Shown one piece after another: positions 21,437-32,034 of a stretch of DNA of 64,000 nt. A model generated the notes under the pieces. That model was given only the letters and a program-made list of their open reading frames with translations, was not told where the DNA came from and searched no databases. Where the stretch lies: the NCBI GenBank assembly GCA_001599595.1, contig BCHH01000005.1:1495552-1559551 (forward strand). The letters run 5' to 3'. The stretch is from Beverwykella pulmonaria (lineage: Eukaryota > Ascomycota > Dothideomycetes > Pleosporales > Melanommataceae). Positions within the stretch are counted from its first letter, which is position 1. Each line of letters starts with the position of its first letter. The position numbers were made by a program, and so were the translations under genes.

Positions 21437-22999
21437 AGGCGCAAAATTATTACTACAGCCCTAGCAGAGGCCATTGACAATTGCATAAGGGGCTTCAAGA
21501 ACCCCAAAGATGCGGGGATTGCGGACGACCTCCAGCGCCTAGTTATCTAGGCCATCACCACCTTAGTCATAAGCACTAGAAGCAGCACCAGCCACATAGC
21601 CAGTAGCAGCAACAGCAACAGCAACTTAAGCGCTGCTAAACACCTTAGAAAGACGTACGCAGAGGCTGCTTCAACATCCCCCTTAGGGGAGAGTGACTAT
21701 CCTGTTTTAGGAAGCACGCCCCAAAGAAGACAAGCATAGGCTCTACTAGCCCACAACACAACAGCAAGGCAGGACAACAACATGCGCATCCTACTTACGG
21801 CACCTACCCTAATCTAGCTCCTAAACCTAGTACTAATAGCTATTTAACAAGCTATATGCGCTGCTACAGGACTCTAGATTGCTAACATACCCTAGGCTAC
21901 AGCTACAAAAACAGGCTAGGCAATTACCTTAGCCAACAGAATAATCTGTAACTAGCTTATAGAGCAAGAAAACTAGAAGAGGATAATCTGCGCTATTAAG
22001 GGCAACAGGGCTGCCCTCCTACAGAAATAGCACAACTATACAGTCTAGAATGTCTAGTGCAGTTTTAGAAGCCTCCTAGGGGAGGAAACCCCTATTACAC
22101 AACAAGACATTAAGGAGGAGGTTGCAGCCTAAACAAGAGTNCAGCTAATTAGCTGCNAGCCCTCTAGACACAGCCCTAGTAAGGGAGGCCTAATTACCTA
22201 GGTTATCTCCTTCCTTAGACTAGTACAACCTTTTTAACTCTTTAGGACTAGCAACTAGTCCAAAGAAATTATTAGAAAAGTTGCAATAGCCTGTTACAAG
22301 GACAGCTGCTAGAGCTACTGCAATTTTACAAAATGCACTAAAGTAGCTAGATGCGCCTACTATAGTAACAGAGTTGTAGGCTACGTTAGGCCCTTAGGCG
22401 CAGAGTGCGCTTACAAGGAGAGGTGTGTAAACTGCTAGGGACCCTACTAGTTAGGCTACAACACCTGCCCTGCAGTTTCTAGGAGAGTAGACAGTAGGAT
22501 TATTAAACCTACTAAGAAAGAGCTGTTGGCGCTACAACGCGCTAGATGTTACGCCTTCTAGCAGGTGCATGACCTTGCTAAACAATAGGCGCAACAACTA
22601 GCTAAACAGCAGCTCTCCTAAGAGTTATTATCTAGTGGAGAAGGTGTACTAGTTACATAAGCTAACTACTCTAACTAGAACAGCGTGCCTGCTACTAGAA
22701 CCTAGACAGGGAGAAAGTGTACAGCTGCACAGACGCAGGCGCTAGCTAGGGCATTAGTTACTATGCTACAAAGATCTAGCTTTAGGCTAAATAGGAATGC
22801 CTCCTAGCAAGCCTCCCTAAACCTAGCCTAACTCTTAGCCTAGAGTATTGTCCCCTAGAACAAGCACACTACTTTGTCCTAGGAAGAGGACACAGATATA
22901 AATAAGTCCTCTAATTAATAGTAGAACAACTAGCGTATCAACAACGCGCCCCTACTAAGGCTAAAGACATACAAATAGGATAGGTTAATGTAGGCAAAG

Positions 23000-23749
23000 T
23001 GTTATACGAGGTGAACACTTACTGGGTCCGGTCCGTACTAAGGCGGTGCGTAAGCGTAGGTGTCGTAGGATTATTCTGTGAGGTTCGAAGACGATGATAT
23101 AAGACAACGGGGTGGTAAATCCAATCAATAAATTGACTAACTAACTTGCTGTATCAATCTGGGTAAGAGACGAGTGAAGTTATTTGAGTTGACTACAAAG
23201 AGCAAACATAACATAGGAAACTGTCCTCCTTATATATTTCCTCTTTTGAACATAGAATCCCGAGTCTCCCATCTTGGCGGGAGACCTGGGAGATTCCCAT
23301 TCTCCCTATTCTCCCATCTTGGCGGGATCTCTGGGATCCTTTGATTCTCCCGAGTTTCCTCTTCCTTGGCGGGATCTCTAGGATCCTTTGATTCTCCCGA
23401 GTTTCCTCTTCCTTGGCGGGATCTCTAGGATCCTTCGATTCTCCCGAGTTTCCTCTTCCTTGGCGGGATCTCTAGGATCCTTCGATTCTCCCGAGTTTCC
23501 TCTTCCTTGGCGGGATCTCTAGGATCCTTTGATTCTCCCGAGTTTCCTCTTCCTTGGCGGGATCTCTAGGATCCTTCGATTCTCCCGAGTTTCCTCTTCC
23601 TTGGCGGGATATCTTCTGTCACGTGCCTCGCTTACCTGCGCGAATCCTCGCTGTTCTTTTGCGCCCGCCTGCGCGCCGTGCTGCGCCTGTTGACGGGGTT
23701 GGTTCCTCATCTGCAGCCCGCATCTGTGCTACTTCTTCGAACCGTAACA
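23000..23749. mobile_element. Solo LTR of an LTR retrotransposon nested in the LINE
   Basis: A 750-bp segment starting TGTTA and ending TAACA is flanked on both sides by the 5-bp direct repeat CAAAG (22995-22999 and 23750-23754). This is the signature of an integrase-made insertion reduced to one LTR by recombination. Unlike the surrounding LINE it keeps ordinary TGG/CCA content and lacks the dense TAG pattern. It splits the LINE endonuclease region just before GIDVLCMQEPF. Superfamily (Copia or Gypsy) cannot be told from an LTR alone. Confidence 0.88.
23321..23602. repeat. 47-bp minisatellite inside the solo LTR, six copies
   Basis: Six head-to-tail units start at 23321, 23368, 23415, 23462, 23509 and 23556, each beginning ggcgggatctct and running through ttctcccgagtttcctcttcctt. 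A partial unit begins at 23603 and a diverged one lies near 23276. Copies differ at one or two positions (for example tttga against ttcga). Confidence 0.92.
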
Positions 23750-26700
23750 CAAAGGATCACTAAACTACATTACTACCCTTAAAATTGCCTACAATAAGGG
23801 GATAGACGTTCTATGTATGCAAGAACCCTTTACTTAGGCAGGGACATAAACCTTAACACACCTAGGCTACACACACTACCTACTAGTAGAGGCATAGGAC
23901 AACCTAGCAGAGTAGGAAGCCTAGTAGCTATGTGTTATAATATATATTTAGAAAGGAGCAGGACTCTGCATTACACACTACTAACCTTTACAGGATAGGG
24001 ACCTACATTAAATAGAAGTAAACAGCATATCTATACTAAATGTCTACAGACAACCCTAGGCCCCACAGGCTCTAGACTACATTATCTACCTTTCCCCCCC
24101 ACCCTGCTGCATAGTAGGAGGAGACTTTAACGCTAAGCACAATATATTTAAGCTAGGCGTTATAACTTTACAAGGCAGAGCAGAGCTTGCTAAATAGGCT
24201 GCTAAGAGCAGCATAGACTTTATAGGAGAACTAGGCAAGGCCACGCACTAAGCTGGACACGTTATTAATCTTACTTTTACAAATGTACTATTTACTAAAA
24301 CATTTATTAGACCTAACCTATACTGTAGTTTAGATTACGCTACCTAGGTTACTACAATCCTAGGGCGCAGTAGGTAGACGCTTAAGCAGTACTACTACTA
24401 GGTTCTGTTAGACAAGCTACCTAAGTTTGTGGGCGTAGTTGCCCTAGGCATACACTACGTCCCTAACCCTAACAACCTAGCTAGTAATAAGCTTAAAACG
24501 TGTATAAACACACTTACCTAGGTTATTAATAAGGGCATATGTACAGCAGGAAAGGCTAATTACAGGGCAGGACACTTAGCCCCCTAGTAGACAAAGAAGT
24601 GCTGTAAAGCCTACTAGCAACACCTACACTTAATAGAGGGACACATAGGCTACAGGCCTACAGAGGCTACCCACATTTTCTACACTATTGTCTAAAAAGC
24701 AAAAAGGGAATACTAGCAACACACAATTAATAACATTGCTAATAACTAGGACTTATACAGAATTATAGGCTAGCACTAGTTGCAGCCCACCTACCCTAAC
24801 AAACTACTAATTATAGAGGACAGAACTATCTACAACAAGAAGGAGAAGGCAGAGGCCCTCTACAAAGCTATACTATGCTACTTTAACACAGACAATAACC
24901 TAGACGCCCCCCTACTACTACAGGATGAACCTACTCTTACATAGGACAGCAGCCTCTTAATAGAAGAAGCTAAGAGGAATACTATTAGTATTATAAGCAC
25001 ATTACTAGGGCTAGACAGAGTTACAGTCTAACTCCTCAAGGCATGCTGGCACGTTATCTAAGAGCGCGTCTGCGGCATCTACTGTAGATGCTTACAACTT
25101 AGCTACTTCCTACACGCGTGGAAGCTAGCTAAAGTAGCTATAATACCTAAGGTAGGCAAGAAGGACAGAAGCTCCCCACAGGCCTACTAGCCTATTACAC
25201 TACTATCCTGTTTTAGCAAGGGGCTTAAATAAATTATTGCTAGAAGGCTAGCCTAGACAGCAATAACAGAGGGGGTCCTTAGCCTACAGCATACAGGAGC
25301 CCTGCTAAAGAGGTCTGCTATAAACCTAGTTACAGCCTTTACACATAATGTAGAGAGGGCTTTTGCGCAAGGCAAGTGCGTGACAATAGTTACTATAGAT
25401 GTACAAGAGGCGTTTAACGCCCTACTAGTTAACTAACTACTCTACTACATAAAGACCTAGGGCTAGGCTACTAAGGTGCTGCAAATAGTACACAGCTTCC
25501 TTACAAACTAATAGGTACAAGTAAGGCTAGGTAAATTAATTACCCTAAATTACCTAGTGCAGTACAGCACCCTACAAGGATCCCTGCTATCTCTAGTTCT
25601 ATACACCCTATACCTAGCTAACCTAATTAAGGCTAGAGGTAGACAACGCTTTAGATACGCAGATAACATATGCCTCTATAGGGCTGCCAACACCCTAGAG
25701 GAGAGCAACAGCCTTATTGCAAATAATGTTAGGGACATTATTTAGTAGGGAGCAGATAACTAAGTTGTCTTTGCACTAGAAAAACTTAAGATAATACACC
25801 TTACACACTAGAGAGGACTTACAGCGCCCCCCTGCATAATAAACAACACACTAACAATACACCTATCTACACAGGAACAGGACTTGCCAAAGCAGCCTGC
25901 ACTCTAGTAGCTTAGGGTATAGTTTAACTAAAAGCTTACCTTTAAGTAGCATATTACTAAGCGCGCTGCTAAAGCCTGCAAAGTAGCCCTCTATATCTAG
26001 GGCCTAGCTTAAACTACCTGCAGCCCCCTAGCAACCTTACTACAAAAAGCTATTATTACCTACATTATCCTACAACTTCTCTACAGGGCAGAGGCATAGT
26101 ATAGGGGTTGTACAAAGCCCCCCCTAGTTAGATGCTAGGCCTAAGCAGCTCTAGAGGTTAGTGCTAGACTTAGTAAACACGTAGCTATAGTCTATAGGAC
26201 GCTTACCCTTACAGCACAAGGCGTCCTGCCTGCTTTTAGGACCACCCCCACAGCTACACTTTTCTAAGATGCTAGCTTGCCCTTAGGCCACGTTGCCCTT
26301 AAAGAGGCAAAGATTAGATTTGCTGTACACCTACAGACTACAGACACAAGCTACCTACTTATAGAAAGGGTGCACCCCCTACAAACTTAGCAGGGCAGAG
26401 GGGCAGGCAGCACATAGCAGCCTAGGACTATTGTTAAATGTGTAGGCTCTCTACTTAACCTAGTACTAAGACTAGTTCTTACAACACCCTACTACTTACC
26501 TAATTGCTAGACAGATCTAACAGAGGGTAAAAAGAAGAGAGTAGCTGCTAAGGCCTTTAAAGAGTAGTAGTTACGCCTCCTACAAAATAAAGTTACTGTC
26601 TTCTCTAACAGATTAGAGCAGAGGCTTAAAGGAACTAAGCATGTTACATACAGATACACTATATACTAGGGAGGAAGGGAAGTTAGCTACAGCAGAGGCT

Positions 26701-27892
26701 CCCTCCACACTTACTTACATGTATTTAACGCTAAGGCTGTTAGAGCATAGCAAGGGCTAGAACACGTTATGTGCAACCTAGCCCTCCACATGCAGCAAAT
26801 TTAGATGTGCATTAACAGCACATTAGTTATATAGTGCCTATAAGGGAACGCACTATCCTCCTCCTAGTAGGCCTTCCTCTAATGCTAGCAGGTTATAGAG
26901 ACTGTAGAGGTAAAGGTATGCTAGTCCCTAGGACATATAGGCATACTTAGGAACAAAAAGGCAGACTGCCTAGCAGATCTAGAGGCTTACAACCCCTACC
27001 CCCCAACACTACAAGCAGCTAAACCTACAGTTACAGGACTAAGGTCTAACGCCTAAGTTAAGCGCTAGCTTGTAGAAATAGAGTAGTAGAGACAAAACAA
27101 AACAACACTCTCCACATAGTATAACCAATAGGACTTACCCTATATAAGTACTACTGTACTAGCAGAGCTTAGCCTTAGCTAGCAAATCCTAGCTAAGCTG
27201 CTGTTAACTAGGACTATGCATAGCAACTACGCCTAGTATTATAGGAAGTTTAAACACAAGGACGCAGAGCTCAACTGCGCATGTAGGAAAGAGAAAGCCC
27301 CTAGCTACATAGTCTATTGCCTAAGGGCACGCAGACGCTTTGCTAGCTAGCCCCACTAACTAAGCTAGCTACCAACTAACACCCACAAGGGGCTTTAGTA
27401 CCTTAAGGAGCTTCTTAACAGCCTAGAGGACTTTGTCACCTTTATAGGGCTTGTAAGCCCTAAGGGGGTATTAAGAAGGATTGCTACACCTAACTAGCTT
27501 GTACTATAGGCTCCGTAATCTGCCCTTTTAGGGGCCACTAAGCAACAGGAAAACTAGCTAGTTACTGTTCTGCGGCTACACACTAAGCACCTCTGCGACC
27601 CCCTACCCCCTATTTCCTTACTATTTCCTTACCTTTTAACTACTACAATTGTGTCCTCTTTTGGATAAGACCCTAACGCTTACGGCGCTACACAGAACAG
27701 AACTTCTTACTTTACTCGCATGGAGGAGTCTAGGAGAACCAACAGGCTCTATACTGATAGAGTAGCTTTTGCATGAAACGTCTCCCCCTCACAGGGAGAG
27801 GCGCGTCCCTTATGCCCCACGGGAGGCTCTTGTAGATAAAGGCCCCGGCCAAGTCTATAGGACGTAAATCAATACAACAACAACAACAACAA

Positions 27893-27907
27893 CTCGGAAA
27901 CCCCACG
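27893..27907. repeat. Right target-site duplication of the LINE
   Basis: CTCGGAAACCCCACG, identical to 21006-21020, directly after the (CAA)6 tail at 27875-27892. Confidence 0.9.
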
Positions 27908-27978
27908 GGCTGTCACCAAGCCACGTGACTAAGAGTAACGTGTACATCTCCATATAGTCTCTATGTGATTTGTGTAAA

Positions 27979-30570
27979 TTAGGCACCAGCGTAGATATAG
28001 GCCGCCCAAAGAAGAGGATCTTCCGCGAAGCAAGAACGGTTTCTTAGTATATTGGCCACAGAGTGGAGAGCTTCCGCTGCACTACTAAATCAATAGCGCC
28101 ATCCACCTGCTTCGGAAGGTGGCTGTAGAAAGCATTGGCAACCTCTCTGGCTTGGTCATCTGGAATTTGCCATAATGTTCCAATAACACGTGGGCAACCT
28201 GATAGGAGAAAACCACTGACAATGTGCAAACTCTCGTCCGCAAGCTTTCCATCCGCAGCATGAGCCGTATTGCAAGCGGAAAGGTAGACAAATTTGCAGT
28301 TCCGCATCTTTGTTCTCATTAGAACGTCGACACTGAGTGGTTGCCTGCCGCAGTCTTGGAGTCTTAAATAGCTCTTGGTAGGATCTTTCTCATCGGTGAT
28401 TCCATGGAAGGCGAAATGCGCAGCATTGCAGTGCTTTAATGCCAGAAGAACTTCAGAAAATGTTGGGTTTATCTGTAGTGTCGCTGGTTGCACTAGGCCT
28501 TGGATTTCTACTGCTTCTCTCTCTGTATGCTGAAAACTCGCTGCGCCCTCGTTGTGTGGGACAGCGACAATCAAAGTGCTAGCGCTTTCAATTTCATTCG
28601 GTTGTCGCATCGCGCACTCTTGCGCATAACGCAAAACCCCGATGGTTGGCGCATATGCAGACACAACACAATCATACATGGTGTGAGCAATGGGAACGCC
28701 CGAGTCCACAGCCATGGTATAGTCTCCGCAAGCGTGAAAGGGGAGCCGTCCAAGAAGGCCCCCTAGTATCCACCTGTCAGATTTGAGGGGTATTTTGGGT
28801 TCAAGAATAATATGGTCACGTTGTGAGATGAAAGAATGATGATTATTGATGATGATTGATTGATTGTCGTGTGTCGTCCCAGCCCTCGTGTTCTTGGCTG
28901 GGTTTTATTTCTCGCTTAACCCCATGCGCTTAGTCCTATTTCGTTGATCTGTTGCAGGCCCATTTAAGCACATTTCGCCCAATACCACGACTAATACCCG
29001 TCCATCTGACACCACCATACGCGCGGCTTGGTATGTTTAGTAATTTTACGAAGCCCCAGGTAATCCATCAACGGCTCTCCGCATGCTTGCCACAACCACC
29101 GAAGTGTGTCAAGAAGCACCTGCTTACTGAGCTCTGGGTTCTTCGTACGGTTCATGATAGCATTGCGGAATGTCTGCTCCTTCATTTCTAGCTGTGGCAA
29201 TGACGACAATGGCAAATTGACTGCGGAAAGTCCTTCCCTGGTCACAACAATGGCATCGCATCGCCAAGAGCTCGAATTTATGGCGACGATATATTCCCCT
29301 TGTTGAGTGACACAGCCATGTAACGTGGAAGGAAGCCTGAAATCCTTGAACCCGTTTATAAGCCGGATTTTGTCATAGGTTTCGTTCAGGTTTGCTACCG
29401 CCTGAGCCATTCGAAGCTGATGTCGATGCGGTGGAGAGATATCGCTACCACGAGTAGGGAAGGCGCCGCTATTTTCAAATAATGAGGCTTCCATCAAAGC
29501 TTGGCTCTCATCAATAGTCTTTTGAAATTTTTCTATATCACCCGCCAGATCCGGATGAGTGTCTCGTAGTCTTGAAACTTCAAAAAAAGAGCCCAATGAG
29601 TTTCCGAGGATCACACCTCTGCCGGTTTCTAACAAGCTCAAAGACTTCTCAGCACTCTGTCCTGTCTCAAGTACCAGAGCTGCTGCATCTGAAGTCATTC
29701 TTGATGCATTAACAATTTGAGTCTTCCTTGTTGTTCGAGTCTCATCACGTGAGTAGGGGCTACTAGAGGCAACAGTTGGACAGCCTGTTCCAACAGTTGT
29801 GCGGCTTCCAAAAGTCCTTGTAGTGTTTTATTCGTTGTCGAAATAAGAGTGCCAGCGCTGAACGCTGCTCGAAGCCTGACTGAAGGAGCGGCAGCAGGGT
29901 TGCGAAATGCTTTTCTGGCGACTTCGATTGCATTCTGGATGTCATCTGATGAATGGGATCTAGAGTAGCGCATGCCCAAGACATCAAAAAGATGCATGAG
30001 ATTGTCAGCTGTCATCGGATTTTGCTCACTTGAGCAAGCTGCAGCATGTTCGAGACACTCCTTTGCACTTCTAAGTAATGTGGGTCTCCTGAAATCTGAA
30101 ATCCATTCAGGTATGTTAGCCCTAGTTGGTTCAAGCAACGAGGGCGAGCTGGACTACTGTATGAGACGAGGCTAAGTGCTTGGCGCAATAATCGTACAGC
30201 TTCGTTGAAATCGTCTTCGTCGGCAGTTTGGTCATACAGTCTACCATAGAGAATTCCTAGATTTGCAGTGTTTCTCTGCATTCGAGGATTGTTTGGGAGT
30301 GTATTCTCCACACAGCATTTCGCCACCCGAACCGATTTGTGAAGTGCCTCCGTTAGACCGGTCCTTCGGTATTCCAGCTCCCTGAGGTTAGATAGATTAT
30401 ATAAGCAAGTGTCAAGACCGGGGTAAGAACTTGGAGCCTCATCAACGGCCGACCTCGCCGCTTGTAGCGCATTATGCATGGCATCCTCCCAATCAATTCC
30501 GTCAATGCTAGCTGCTGTTTCATAGGCATTTGCGAGGTTGTTCAAGGATCGAATGTATTCTTCACTCCCA
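27979..30570 (-). pseudogene. TPR-CHAT protease gene, 5'-truncated and frameshifted
   Basis: Reading leftward: TPR-like repeats (SLNNLANAYETAAS, CLYNLSNLRELEYRRTG, CLNQLGLTYLNGFQISGD), a helical linker (ETGQSAEKSLSLLETGRGVI), then a CHAT domain. It has the catalytic His in AHFAFHGITD near 28404 and the catalytic Cys in YLSACNTAHA near 28271, and continues DESLHIVSGFLLSGCPRVIGTLW. A 224-bp intron at 28997-28774 joins in frame. Continuity of the family pattern requires three frame changes, near 30070, 29700 and 28085; after the last one the proper C-terminus (LLWAAYIYAGA, TAA at 27981-27979) is recovered. No start codon is present: a TAA lies in frame about 9 codons before the first repeat. CHAT proteins are caspase-like Cys proteases activated through their repeats. 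The LINE is inserted 72 bp beyond the stop. Confidence 0.8.
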
Positions 30571-31463
30571 ATCCATTATTGACTTGCGTGAAATCAAGAA
30601 GAGCGACACGACATTCACAACTCCCCCTCAGATCCCGGAGCCTAGAGACAAGTCTCAAGGACGATGGGGTCCTGTCTGCTCAGAAGGTGTGAGTTTGGCA
30701 CAGCTGCAATTGGATGCTCCAATCCCGTACGTTTGTAGATTGCTACCATGTTTCCTTTCTAGCAGCAACTGACACAAAACTAGCATACCAGATGCCGGAA
30801 TCAAATTTGAGGCAAAACTTGAGTTTAACAAGCAAAAAGGGTACGGCGCTAGTCTCGTTACTGGGCCGAACGTGTCTTCGACCTTCCTTGAACACCCTAA
30901 GACTCTATTCCGGAGTTGGGCCAAACAGAACTACAAGGCTATATCCGAGGAATATCCAGACGTGAAAGAGCATGGCTTGTGGATCATCACGAAAACTTAC
31001 CATACTAGACGATGCGCTATTGCAAGTTGGTTAGGATTTGAGCAATCCGCATGCCTCTACTTAGGCGCGGGCTCGCTTGTGGGAAACACTTTAACTATAC
31101 ATGGAGCGATTGGAGAGAAGGAACAAAGCGGCATATGGAGATTCTACCCAGAATCCAAGGACAATAATGACAAAGTGAGTGGAAATTAAACGCCCAGGGT
31201 GGTGGCTAACTCGGTGGCTAACTTTGCTGAAGAACAGTCAGTACACGGTCTTTGTTGGGGGGCTGAGGTATCAATCATCCTTTATTGGAACGGTATGATC
31301 TCCTTGAGCACGGTTGCAACTGTCTACGTACTGATACACCTCGCAGAGAGAAGTCCCAATAACTGCGCCAATGCGTGGAAGGGAAGAGGATGAATTTATT
31401 GTTGAGGTTGGTAACAAGTCGCTTAAAGTCGTTTGCGAGGACTGGGCGTCTGAAAAGGCATAG
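30549..31463 (+). CDS. Gasdermin-like candidate pore-forming protein, 5' end missing
   Basis: Exons ~30549-30726, 30784-31174, 31233-31267 and 31349-31463 join in frame over introns of 57, 58 and 81 bp and end at TAG. About 240 residues remain. Features include IIDLREIKKSDTTF near the start, a beta-rich part (AGIKFEAKLEFNKQKGYGASLVTGPNV), a helix (TLFRSWAKQNYKAI), then EHGLWIITKTYHTRRCAI and YTVFVGGL. The LWIITKTYHT segment resembles the LFVVTEVLQT strand of gasdermin N-domains, and a 37-residue polar tail fits the short C-terminal tail that proteases remove in fungal gasdermins. The neighbour is a CHAT protease, a known partner. No in-frame ATG is visible at the head, so the 5' end is lost or in an unseen exon. 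The family call is inference from pattern and context; a different fungal family remains possible. Confidence 0.5.
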
Positions 31464-32034
31464 TTTCAGGTAGCTAACAAGTTGAACAAAGGGTTGCAAA
31501 CAAGACTTTTGTCAAGTTGCATTTATGATGGTTTGTAAGCCGAAAACCCCTGATTCTCAACAAAACGTACTAGCATCTTCACTCGGTCGTGTTGAAAAAA
31601 TGTATTGCCTAGTTCCGGGGGGGGGAGGGGGGGCGGTTATGCAAATAATTGTACATTGTTACCTTGAAACACGTGTGTTAAATATTACCAAGTTATAGGA
31701 AATTTTCAAATGTTATTGTAATATATGACTATTTGGAAAGCTATTACTGGGGCTGTGGCCGGCTTCACTGACTGTACAACCTAAAATACTGGCTCAAAAG
31801 CTAATTCTCCAAGTTCGTAATGGTACGGCGACATCAACACCTGGAGGAGGCCCGTCTAGTAGGAATAAAGTGCAGGGAGCTCAGTTCACAATATTTAAGC
31901 CGCTATAGAAAACATTGAGCGCATATGTAGCTACAGCATCGCTCAATATGTGCTATGGGGGGTGCGTCTTGCCCTTTTCATCTTCCGCCTTCAGAAGATG
32001 ACCAGTTTACTCTTCTTGCAAGCCTGCATTGTCC
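31464..32034. other. Intergenic with a G-rich tract
   Basis: Convergent 3' ends of the gasdermin-like gene and the Zn2Cys6 regulator gene. A run of nine or more G, an A and seven G lies at about 31617-31634. No gene seen. Confidence 0.4.

Larger units (their letters stand above)
21021..27892 (+). mobile_element. Non-LTR retrotransposon (Tad-like LINE), complete but inactivated by point mutations
   Basis: The 6.9-kb element is bounded by a perfect 15-bp duplication and ends in (CAA)6, as expected for target-primed integration. In order on the plus strand: a gag-like ORF1 from 21164 (first 90 codons open) with a Cys-rich zinc-knuckle region near 22290-22500; an AP-endonuclease region with GIDVLCMQEPF near 23795 and VGGDFNAKH near 24119; reverse transcriptase with RYADNICLY near 25655 (the catalytic YADD is now YADN); RNase H with GHIGILRNKKADCLADLEA near 26930; and a C-terminal Cys/His cluster near 27275. 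Dozens of TAG stops interrupt every frame. A solo LTR is nested at 23000-23749. Two undetermined bases lie near 22141 and 22157. Domain order and RNase H place it in the Tad/I group. Confidence 0.9.

Noticed and set aside
22140..22160. Two undetermined bases in the LINE as a possible assembly gap
   Set aside because: Single ambiguous bases inside continuous LINE sequence; no sign of a join or misassembly.
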